A DNA stretch of 64,000 nt, from assembly GCA_043228905.1 (NCBI GenBank), contig JBHGNT010000005.1, forward strand, positions 7,502,001-7,566,000, given 5' to 3'. This stretch comes from Azolla caroliniana (Eukaryota > Polypodiophyta). A program made the position numbers and the translations under genes. Numbering within the stretch: position 1 is the stretch's first letter; each line of letters begins with the position of its first letter. Positions 1 through 11,100 of the stretch are shown here, piece by piece. Under the pieces are notes generated by a model. It saw nothing but the letters and a program-made list of their open reading frames with translations. It did not search any database and was not told the DNA's origin.

Positions 1-485
1 TAGAACTGGAGGAAAATTTTGTCGGAAATTTTGTAGATTCATTGAACATAATCCATCAATGATATCCACATTTGCTATATCCATTTATAAGATCAACTAC
101 GCATTGACATTTGCTCTTAGGTCCAACTTTCAAAAAACATTAGCTTCTTTTACAAGTTCAAACAGATTGTTTTATTATATAGTGAGGACAACACGGTATA
201 CACTTTCTTAGCCTTCTCATCTAATGATTCCTTTCCATTGTCATGAGAATGCTTGACAGCATAATGCTCTTCCAGAAGAGTGGAATCCTTTCAAAAGAGT
301 CTCGTTTAGTCAAAAACCATGGGCATGCGTGCACATACGACCGTATATTTGTATGATCTCTACATAATCTTTGCAGTCCTTGTACATACTACCAATTGAA
401 GGATCATCTCTCCTCTTTGATTGATTTATCATAGTTAATCATCAGGTTCAAAAATATCCATGCAAAGTTGTATCCATGTGTCCAC
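1..485. other. 3' flank of the PPR gene, no gene called
   Basis: AT-rich flank downstream of the minus-strand PPR gene. On the minus strand between about 277 and 165 there is a short open stretch without an ATG whose translation includes KESLDEKAKKVY. It could be a remnant of a longer PPR C-terminus, but I cannot show this. Nothing else is recognised. Confidence 0.5.
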
Positions 486-3449
486 TTATATTGCCATTAC
501 CTCATGCATGTTTGTTTCCACTTGCATTGGAAGATCAGCACAGATGTTAGACATATATACATAAGAAGATGGGTTTTTCTCATCCAAACACAATGCATGT
601 TCAAATGCATGTCTTCCCTGGTCTACATCACCCCATTTCCGGCATGCTGCTAAGACAGTATGCCATTGCACGATACCAGGACAAAATGGCATCCTCATAA
701 TCATCGCTATTGCTTTTTCAATATGCCCTGCACGGCCAAGGAGATCAACCATACATGTGTAGTGGTCAAGAGAAGGCATCAAACCAGAGTCACCGATCAG
801 GTCAAAAAATATCTGCCCCATATCTATTAGGCCAGCATGACTACATGCATTGAGAAGACTAATAAATGTGACCGAATCTAGATTGAACCCTTCTTCTAAC
901 ATTTTGATGAGAACTTGGAACACATTTTCACTTTCACCAATCTGTGCATATCCAGCCACCAAAGCATTCCAAGAGATTCCATCCCGGGATTCCAGCCCAT
1001 CAAAAATCTTCCGAGCTTCTGGAAGTAAGCCACATTTAGCATACATATCAATCAAAGCATTGCTAATAGGAAGTTCTCTTTCCAACCCCCTTTTGGTACA
1101 TGCACAATGTACTTCGTACCCTGTATCTAAACCTCCAATGTTTCCACAAGCCTTCATGCTGCTAATAAAGGTGACAACATTGAAAAGAACTTCTTTTTGC
1201 TGCATTTCCTTGAAATAGCAAAGTATATCTTCGCTGCACCCATGCTCAGCATGCCCAGCTATAAGTGCATTCCAAGAGACAATATCTTGAACAAGAAGTT
1301 CATCAAACACCTGTTGTGCTTCTTCAAGCAATCCACATTTAGCATAAATATCTACAAGTACATTTCCGACAAGCAGTTCTCTCTCAAATCCTTTTTTGAC
1401 AATTTCAGCATGACCCTCAGAAGTTCCCGTCTTGCCACAAGCTTTTAAGCTGCATGCTAGTGTCAAAGCATCAGGAGACACACCCTCTTTACGCATCCGT
1501 CTAAGAATGTTGAGTGCCTCTGCACAATGGCCATGTTCCACATATCCTCCAATCAGTGCATTCCAAGCTACTATTGTTCGAGTCAGAAGTCCATTGAAAA
1601 CCTCCTGAGCTTCTATAAGATAGTTGCATTTAGCATACATATCAACTAAAGTGCTACCTATATACGCTTCTCCTTCTAAACCTTTCTTCGAAATTTCTAA
1701 ATGGATTTCTTGGCCCTTAGCTTCAGCACCTAAGCTACCACACATTTTCAAACTGCAAAGGTAAGTGACAACATTCAAAGGCATTCTCTCATCCTGCATC
1801 ATCTGCTCAAGAAAATTAAATCCCTTCTCAACATATCCATGTTCCAAAAACCCTGTCATGAGTGTAGTCCATGAGACCACATTTCGAACAGAAAGTTTCT
1901 CAAAAACTTCCTCAGCCATGGCAAGCAAGCCACACTTAGCATACATATCAATCAACATGTTAGCAATAAGAAGATCCATTTCATACCCGCTACAAACAGC
2001 CTGCATGTGTATCTCACAACCTTTGACAGTCGCCACAATAATGCTACAGGCTTTAAGGCTACAAACAAAGGTGAAACTATTCCAAGGGATGCCCTTGAGA
2101 TGCATATTTTCTACACACTGGAGTGCTTGTTCACCATATCCCTGTTCTACATATCCTGCAATCAATGCAGTCCATGTGACTTCATCTTGGACCAAAAGAT
2201 TATCAAACAATGACTTTGCTTCTTTGAGTGCACCGCATTTAGCATACACATCAATCAAGGTATTGCTAATAAGAACCTCCCTTTCCAAACCTCTTTTAAT
2301 AATATTATCATGCACGTCTCGACCCTCCTCTATGTCCCCTGTCTTTGCACAAGATTTCAAGATGCATACAAATGTGACCAAATTCAACGATATACCATCT
2401 TTTTGCATTTGTCTCAAGCAATGGTGAACCTCATCAGCATAATTATGTTCGGCATATCCCGCTACTAAAGACGTCCACGAGACCACATCCCGTATAGAAA
2501 GGTTATCAAGAACTTTCTGAGCAGTTGCAAGAAAACCCAGTTTTGCATATGTATCTATCAACGTGTTACCTACAATAACTTCCTTCTCCAAACCTTTTTT
2601 CATAATCTCGCCATAGATTTCTTGGACTTTTTCAGCTTCTCCAATGTTACCACATGCCACCAAGCAACAAACATAAGTAACTGAATTCGGAGAGATACAT
2701 GCATTCTTCATCTCTTGGAAACAGCGAAATGCTTCATCACCTTGACCATGTTCAGAATATCCTGAGAGAAGGGCGTTCCAAGAAACAACATCTCGGGATG
2801 TGAGGTTATCAAACACATCTTGCGCTTTCTCAAGAAATCCGCATTTAGCATACATATGGACCAATGCACTGCCAATAAAAGCATCATTTTTTTCTAATTC
2901 CAACTCTGCCATCTCAGCATGGATTCTAGAGCCTGTTTCTGGATCATTAAGCACAGTGCAAGCCTTTAACAATGCAATAAATGAATGGGCATTAGGATGC
3001 AAAGAAGTATATTTCTTCATTTTCAGATGCAAGAGCAGGGCATTTTGTGGTTCTCCATGCTTAACATAGCTTTTGATGAGTGAATTCCACATAAATTCAT
3101 CTTGATGTGGCATCATCTTGTCAAAGACTTGCTGAGAATTCCTCATTTCTGCCAATTGTAGGAAGAATATAGCTACCATATGATTTCCAAGCAAAGTATG
3201 ATTTTCTAAACCCATATGGATAACACAAATTTGTAAATGCATTACATGAGATGGGTTCATGTTTTCTCTGCATTTGTGAAGAACTGAAATGAAATTATCA
3301 ATCATGGGATGAAGATCTTGATGTATGCCTTGTGGCAGAGAAGCAATAGCTTCTTCAAAGCTTCGTTCAGGAGCAGAAAGGTTAATGCCAATCAAGCATG
3401 GATTCCTGAAGTGGACCAAGCCTCTTGAATTAGACTGAATTAACATCAT
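486..3449 (-). CDS. PLS-class pentatricopeptide repeat (PPR) protein, 987 aa
   Basis: Single-exon PPR protein. PPR proteins of this class bind organellar RNA one base per motif and act in RNA editing, splicing or stability in plastids or mitochondria. Eight successive modules of about 100 residues are visible, each carrying a WNALIAGYxEHG-like P motif followed by L and S motifs (for example LIDMYAKCG and LLKAC). The end carries the typical final motifs (DHYTCMVDLLGRAG, then MPFCPGIVQWHTVLAACRKWG) and the beginning of an E domain (NPSSYVYMSNICAD). The E domain then stops after about 15 atypical residues, and no DYW deaminase domain follows in frame. The start is the double ATG at 3449; the first 25 residues (Arg, Ser, hydrophobic) could be a transit peptide. 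An editing role would need a DYW partner in trans. The family call is certain; the RNA target and organelle are unknown. Confidence 0.93.
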   Translation of the reverse strand: MMLIQSNSRGLVHFRNPCLIGINLSAPERSFEEAIASLPQGIHQDLHPMIDNFISVLHKCRENMNPSHVMHLQICVIHMGLENHTLLGNHMVAIFFLQLAEMRNSQQVFDKMMPHQDEFMWNSLIKSYVKHGEPQNALLLHLKMKKYTSLHPNAHSFIALLKACTVLNDPETGSRIHAEMAELELEKNDAFIGSALVHMYAKCGFLEKAQDVFDNLTSRDVVSWNALLSGYSEHGQGDEAFRCFQEMKNACISPNSVTYVCCLVACGNIGEAEKVQEIYGEIMKKGLEKEVIVGNTLIDTYAKLGFLATAQKVLDNLSIRDVVSWTSLVAGYAEHNYADEVHHCLRQMQKDGISLNLVTFVCILKSCAKTGDIEEGRDVHDNIIKRGLEREVLISNTLIDVYAKCGALKEAKSLFDNLLVQDEVTWTALIAGYVEQGYGEQALQCVENMHLKGIPWNSFTFVCSLKACSIIVATVKGCEIHMQAVCSGYEMDLLIANMLIDMYAKCGLLAMAEEVFEKLSVRNVVSWTTLMTGFLEHGYVEKGFNFLEQMMQDERMPLNVVTYLCSLKMCGSLGAEAKGQEIHLEISKKGLEGEAYIGSTLVDMYAKCNYLIEAQEVFNGLLTRTIVAWNALIGGYVEHGHCAEALNILRRMRKEGVSPDALTLACSLKACGKTGTSEGHAEIVKKGFERELLVGNVLVDIYAKCGLLEEAQQVFDELLVQDIVSWNALIAGHAEHGCSEDILCYFKEMQQKEVLFNVVTFISSMKACGNIGGLDTGYEVHCACTKRGLERELPISNALIDMYAKCGLLPEARKIFDGLESRDGISWNALVAGYAQIGESENVFQVLIKMLEEGFNLDSVTFISLLNACSHAGLIDMGQIFFDLIGDSGLMPSLDHYTCMVDLLGRAGHIEKAIAMIMRMPFCPGIVQWHTVLAACRKWGDVDQGRHAFEHALCLDEKNPSSYVYMSNICADLPMQVETNMHEVMAI

Positions 3450-6400
3450 ATGGGCATTGCCATTCAGAGCAATGAAGAATCCAATTAAAATTTGAAGTCG
3501 CTCATTTTGATTTCATGGAGTCATCAAATGCCAAAAAATAATAAATAAGGAGAAGTTTGAGGTACTAACATGTGAAACTTGTTACATGTTAAGCCTCGGA
3601 AACCCCACGAAGAATTCTACGACATCCCAGAAACAAATTTGGGAAGAAGGAAAAGAAGTATGTATTGAATTCGAAAGCTACTTATAGAGAGATTATCATA
3701 ACACGGACACAATGTAGAAAAAGAGAGACCAGAAAGATGTTTGTTCAAGTTTCAACCCCCACATTCTGTAGTGGCATGATTCTATGAAAGCATTGCATAC
3801 AATGAGATTCACATACATGTGTACAAATTGATAAGCTAAAACTTTGGCCTGCCACAATGTTACAACCATCATTCAAATAAGTATATTGTATAACAACGTA
3901 ACGACGACCCATCCAAAACTTGGCACATCGATCATTGTGTAACCCCGCCGAGGACACTTGCAAAGTAGTGTATAAGGTTCTCAATGACACCACATCACAA
4001 TTGTCTAAAATGTAATGCCACCCAAGTGTTTATTTCACATTGGGCCATAACGAATTATATATTTATGTATTCTATTAAACTTTCCTCCACTTGTTAGTTA
4101 CCCTCACATTTGCGGATAAACGAGTCATGTGGGATTGGAACTTGGTGCATGGCCAACATTTTCCTAATAGGATAATATTCATATGTCGTCCCCCCTCCCT
4201 CTTGTTGGTTGCAATGGAAACTTTGGAGGAGTGTTAAGAATCAAACTCAACCTAAGTCTAGTGTGTGAACACACATTTCTTGAGAATGTATGAACATTCA
4301 AAGGTCAAAGGTCACCACTCCCTTTGAACATTAACTATGTTTCATAGAATGACACATAACTAATGAGTTTCCACATTCACCATGACACATGAGCTTCTAT
4401 AGTTGCTAGAGAGTGAGTGAATGGTTTAGTGAGAGGGTGACCTTCTATAAAGCACCCTCCTCCTACTATGTAAGCTTCAGTTAATCTCCCTTGTAATGTT
4501 ATTAACTTTGTACTTGTTATTCTTTACTCCTTGTCAATATACATCGTGAGTATTCTATTTTCCTATCTATCTTGTGTCTCTCCTCTTTCACACACACATA
4601 ACACACATCTTTAATCTATTCCGCTACATAGAATCATACTCGATTCTTTACAAGGAGTCAAAACAAATATTAGGGATGGGAATGGATCACATTGCACTAG
4701 TGGACTCTCCCAACTAGATTCCTAAACATCCTTCTTTGATTGTTACAATCTTGGCAACACCCAATATAGTTTTTGTTCCAAAGGGTTGTTCGTTGAAAAA
4801 ATTGTTTAATGGATAACAAAATACAGTTCTCTTTCTCCATTTATTATTCAGCTTCCTCATCTTCGTTCCGTGTGCTAGAGATGTACTTTTTCTTTCGCCA
4901 TTTCTTATTTAACTTCATTGTGTTCTAGGTCTTAGTTTAGTGCAATAGAGTTTTGTGCCAAGGGAGATTATTCAAAATAAAGTGCTTGTGGACTCTGAAA
5001 TGAACTCAACTATCTTCATTTAATATTAGGCTTTCCTCTTATGCATGATCATCTTGCTTCATGTCTGGACAATAACATCCCTCTACTTCTATTAGCAAGC
5101 CTAATCATGAAGATATTCCCCAACTCAATATTCTAGTATGGGATTGAGATCCTTTTCCCACTACAATTCTCAAGAGTTCTATTTTGCATAATACGCACTA
5201 TAACATATAGTACTATGCCATGCTTCGGCTCAAGTATCGACAAATAGATGCCACATAGCAAATTGGAAATTTAAAACCTCAATTTTTCCAAACACTCCTT
5301 CTACACCAAGCAAGCATCTCTCTTTCTTGCAAATGTTATAACTTTTGTCAACGATGGAGACTAAAGTATGGGTTCTATTCAAAACTAGCATTAGAGACTA
5401 TCAAAATCAAATGGTTACACTCTAGATTATGCAACAAAAGAGACCAATATGTTTGTTAACAAATTTCTAGACAAACCTAGAACCTAAAGTCCCCCAAGTC
5501 CAAGATGCTACAAAATCTTCTACAAGTACATGGACTGATGGAATTATCATATTCAACCTCTTGGTACTGTTAGATTGGCTAGTCAACCTTCTTCTCCATT
5601 TCACAAGGATCCCACATATTCCATGCTTTCCTAGGAAGTGAATCTACACATGATTCACTGCATCTTAAGACTTCGATGAACATATCCTTGGGTTAGGGCA
5701 CGTGAATAATCAGTCATATGGTATTATTAGATTGGTTAGGACACTGTGCAATCACTATGCTTTTCATGTAATTCTATCACAACATTTATCACATTATGCC
5801 ACTGGATTTAGTACAATATATACTTGATTTGGCGCACATTAATTATCAGTTAGTTTCATTGGGCTGGTCGAATGGGCACTTCATGCAATTACAGTGATTT
5901 TTAATATGATTCAACTCTAGAATTTATCAGAATCATAACGATAACATGGTACCATTAACTTAGTCCAATACACCACCATATTATCTCCTAGCATGCTTCA
6001 TAATCACACATTTTAGGGCAAAAATACATGATTGCATATTCTAATTGCACTTGTTTACTTCTAGGCCCTACTACTAGATCAGTCGACTATGGTATCATGT
6101 TACAATTATGTGAACCAGTCTATGCATTGATTACCGCATATCATAAATAATCATCTAGCATCACAGACACTTCATCTACACAACTGGATAGTTGAATCAA
6201 CAATTCAACTACACGCTTCAATTTTGTGTTAATCCATCTGTTACATACACTTCCTCTACAACAGAGGACTAGTTAGATCGACAGTTCCACCTACACGCAT
6301 CCACTTTGTGTGAATCCATTGGTAGGCGGGTTTATGCATATTCAATAAAACCTCGAATTGACCATCTCTCGTTGGACCAAACAACCAAACCTAATGAATC

Positions 6401-8122
6401 TATTGTATCATCATGTTTTGTGATGAGTCTTCACACAGAAAACAACATTTTGTGCAAGCCTAAACATTTGGTATTATTTAATCCAGCTATTCCTCTCTAT
6501 TTGTTGAGAAAACACCAATCACCGCATATAGATCTAAGATTATTACTATTTGGTGGAAAAACAAACTCGATCATATGAATATGCACATACAGAAATATTC
6601 CAGGCATTTGCCTGCAATATCCCAGATCTGGTTTTCTATTTGAAATTACAACAAATTATTTGCTTTGAGTTATGCCCATTACTTCAATGGATCAACACAA
6701 GTACATACACACAAACACAGAGCTTCAGAAAATCAATCGAAAGATACTCTATCAACATCTTCTGATAGATTTCAGAAGGCGGAAAATATCCTTTCATCAT
6801 CAGCTGTAATTGAAATTCATAACAAAAAGACCATTGCAAACAGTACTAAACATGAGAGCTCCGAAGGAGTGTATTGGATTCAAAGGGTAGGCACAACAAT
6901 GAATCAACCGCTTCTCAGTATGTACATACTTGGTTCTAGACATCTAGGGCTTCAATCCACTTACTTATATGGGGTATCCAAAGCAAGGAGATCTCTTTTC
7001 ATATTGACATTTCACACTTGTCCCTTTGCAAATATGTTTATTGTCGGTATGAGAGCTTTGTGTCCAATGTCCGACTCTCTTTCGCTATTATAAGCAACAA
7101 CATGGTAGCACTTCACTTATTGCCTTCAAGAACCCTAGTCCCTATGCATATACATGCTAAAGAATAATACCTTAGCCAAGAGTTTGTATTCACATGGCAT
7201 TGTGTCTCGTATTGTCATACGGATGGCTCGAGAACTAGAAGCATCATGTTTAAAGTCCGTCGCCAAGATATGTTACGATGGTGAGATTTTTGCATTTATA
7301 TGAACTAATTGAGGTGTTAAGAGTTTATGTGAGTGCACAATTCACCAAGTGATGCTAGTTCACTTCTTCGATATGCCAAGGAGTGATTGACACCCTCTCA
7401 CACCCAATCATCGTAATAACTAATTGAAGAGACGATCTCCCATAATAGGTTTAGGTAAAACTACCATAATCGGTTTTCACAAACTCAAAAGCACAGCATA
7501 TATCACAAAAAATTCAAGTGCAAGGAAAGTATTAAACCTTTGGAAGGAGCATGCATTACCTCTCAATATCACAGCTATTCTCCTTTGGGTTCGTTTTACT
7601 AGCAATATATCATATGATGTGGTTAACAATGTTGTAGCTCATATCACATAGTTTACAGATGCAATATCCTCTTCTTAAAATATAGATAGAGACATACAGC
7701 AATAATAACCAAAAAAATCCACCGCCAAAAAGGCAAATCATCGTAGGATCACATTTTTCCTTTTTGTTAATGAGCTAGTGACCAAAAAAAGAAAACAAAT
7801 TTCTTTACTGTTTTATTAACTTCTACTGATGATGAATATAAGAGGTGGCATATGACTGTATTTCAACATTATGGAACAAAAATGAATCAAAGATAATGTA
7901 CAAGTTCAATGTATGAGCTATGCCGAATGAATGTTCCTCATCACTGTTTTACACGTTTTTACAAGTACCATCTTTCCTTCATTATGGAAGGCTAAAAGAA
8001 TTAAGCTACATGTCCCAAATACAAATCGCACGTTAAGTTATGTTTCTGGAGAAGTATCCACCAATCTCTTGCATATCAATTTATTTGAACCATTAAAAGA
8101 AAGTTCAAGGTGTTTTGCATAT
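3450..8122. other. Intergenic region, no gene recognised
   Basis: AT-rich sequence between the PPR and PLD genes. Short open frames here have no recognisable domain. I see one LTR-like stretch (4027-4628, listed separately) and diverged tandem copies: about 6168-6240 resembles 6250-6320 (shared blocks around CTACACGC and TTTTGTGTTAATCCAT), and 5700-5790 loosely resembles 5828-5910. Confidence 0.5.
4027..4628 (+). repeat. Possible solo LTR (weak)
   Basis: The stretch begins TGTT and ends GCTACA. It contains a TATA-like CTATAAAG near 4456, followed by a TGTAATGTTATT block and a CT/CA-rich tail, the order expected in a plant LTR. No target site duplication is visible and no second copy is present in the window, so this rests on layout alone. 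Confidence 0.22.
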
Positions 8123-11100
8123 TTATGTCGTCAGTCTATCGGGCAATGGGGTGCTCGTACCAAGGATTCTACCCCCCACATCTGGAAAGCACTCAAAATT
8201 TTCTAGGGAAACCACATTTCCAGTGCTCTCTACTTTTAGTGGATACGGTAAAAGATGTCCATCCATTGCAGTAACTTCCTCAGCTGTATACTGCTTCCAG
8301 TTTCGTGCTGCCAAATCTTGCACCATCTTAACACATTCCAATTTCCACGGCTGAAGAAAACCGCTAGCATAAGCTCCCAAGTGCTCAGCCCAAAGTGACA
8401 TCCGATAACCATGGACCTGATCACAGTTTTATAGAAGAATATTAGTATATGTACACCTGGTGTGGCACATACACCCGACAAATATCTGATCTGTTTTACA
8501 TGTGTTTTTTATTTGAAATCAGCAATTAACTTGAACAAGATTTTATTCACATGGTTCATATAAATATGTTGCATTAAGCCTCTTGTTTCCAGCAATTAAA
8601 AAGTGCACTAGGCACCTTGTTTGAAAAAGCATTGATTGCAAAAAGTAACAGGTTTGAGCATCCGCATGGGCACATGTTCATATGTATAGAGCAGAAAGAG
8701 ACTACATAGATCATCAAAAGTAGTGTGAGGTAGTAACCAGTTCCTTTCTAGTCAATTTTTAAGGGTTGTCACCTCACACTTAGCTTTCCCACCAAGTGTC
8801 TGAAATGTGCGGGACACGTGTGTGAGAAATGACCCAAGTTCTGGGTGAAAACTTTGATTGTATGAAATTATTTATCCAAATATATAACTTATTTTGCAAA
8901 AAACTGATGTTAAAAGTTGATAGTTGTAGCATCCACATTCAAGCATTAAAAAAACAACTAATGAAATAGGCTCACCTGGCCTCTGGGAGCCTGTTTGTTG
9001 TGGGCCCATGTATGATACGGCTGATAGGCACCCATTGCAATCTCTGTATCCCTTGATCCATCCATGGATCGTTGGTTTATGTTTGCTGATCCAATTATCA
9101 CATATTCATCATCCACAATCATGCCCTTTGAATGCACATATATCATAAAGCGTCGACTCTTATAAGCTTTGGACTGAATGTAAACATCAACAAAAACAAA
9201 ATCCGTCTTTTAATATCTCTTATTTATCATCCACAATCATCAGAGTGTCTGTGCATAGAGTCTAGTTACTAATGTAGAAGAAAACATTAACACAGAAAAT
9301 TCATGCTTAATGAATGGACTTTGATCTTTGATTAATCACATAAAAAGCACAAGAAATTACTTGGCTATCATTAGGTGTAGCCATGGGAGGTGGTTCATTT
9401 CCTTGGCTCGGTTCACGATTTCCCAAGCAGAAGAAGTTCAAGTAATCAGTTGGGTGACGAATTCCAACTAACTGTTCTTCTTTTAAAGCTTCTGCAATTA
9501 ATGTATACATCATCTCCATTGTTTGGCTCTGTCAGCATACAATAAAGTTATCTGATATGAGATAAGCCTAGATTGAACTTCCCTTCAACAAACTACTTTC
9601 TATGAAATGCCATGTTTCTAAGACTTCATCCCTGGTGTTATTGCCTTCAAAAATCAAGAAGGATGCATTTCCAAATGACAACATTTCAGTGGACGATTTA
9701 GACTACTCTCTTTAAATAATTGTATTAAAATCAAGTTTCATCCTAATTTTGAATGAGCAATTATTCATGTTACAGAATTCACGCTTATTTCTGTTCACTT
9801 GGTTTTCTATTTGAAACTGCTTGTTATTTTCATTATATGATGGTTTACTATATCTATCAAGTCCTAGCATGCCTTTCCTACATTAATTTTGTAAAAGTAG
9901 ATTTCCTTTAGATTTCTCATGGAAATAAATACTCTTATGAATCCACATGTCATACCTGAAAAAAAAGGATTTCTTGGACAGTTTGTGTAGGAGGATCACC
10001 TTCTGGCCACATTGGTATAATGATATACACCGCAAACTCTTCATGGGCCTTGATCTTGCTTACAATCTTCAAAGCAAGTTCCATGGGAATAAGATGATTT
10101 GAACCTGTAATTATACCAATTGCATAAGATTATATCATATCAATATAACATTTCTCAACAATCAAGAAAGATAAATAGATAATAAATTCAGCATTAACAA
10201 ACATACTAGGTATGCAGCTACACAGTCATGCATAACTTCATTAACCCTATCACAGTATCAATCATGTATTCTCATTATTGACCGCACATGCAAATTTCAG
10301 ATATCCAACAACAAATATTCTGATTTTATTTGTTCATATTATATGTCTTGACATTGATTTTTTTTAACACAACAGAACACTCAGACCAATATATTCATTA
10401 TTATTGCACTGCGATTCAGTACCTGAAGACTGTGTTTTGGAAAACTATACAAGTGAAAAATTAATGCACCATCAGCCATAAATTTCTTATTGTTAGAATC
10501 ATATATGTGAAGAAATCAGTAGCCATGATCTGAAGGGGTGCCCCAGACCTGGTGGACTCTCAAATGCTTTTCTTCAGTTTTGGAAGATTTTGGTCAAAAT
10601 TTATTCATAAGTTATCAAGAGTTTCTAGACACATGCCATATGCCACAACAACACTCCAAGGAATTGATATAGCCTAATTCACAAAGGACAAGGTGATAGA
10701 ACTGATATCACAGCATAGGCAATTACTCTACCATGATCTTCTTGCTAAAAAACCTACATTCTTGAATATCTGTTTCACGAAATCATAGAACCCCAACAAA
10801 CTAAGCAACACTATCCGTTTTTTCATAGTTCACCACAAGGTTGCAACATTCTGCATCTTAAATCTGTACGCATGTTGTTGAATGTACCAAAGTAAAGGAA
10901 AGATATAAAAGAGTTTTGGCGTAACCAGCATTTTTATATCTTGGCCACGCAAAGGATGATCCAAGAAAATATTGATTCTCAATATAGATGAAATGTTGGG
11001 CAGAGCGTATTGCCTTAATATAGGCTGTTTGAATACCCATATCTACTTTAATATTCTTGCGAACAACGAGATCCTGCAAAAACATTGACAGAATAAAAAC

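Noticed and set aside
3745-3993. 82-codon minus-strand open frame
   Set aside because: No domain, no homologous motif and no supporting context; compatible with chance in AT-rich DNA.
6306-7093. Several overlapping plus-strand open frames of 70-140 codons
   Set aside because: Composition and sequence show no family features and the frames overlap without order; most likely chance.
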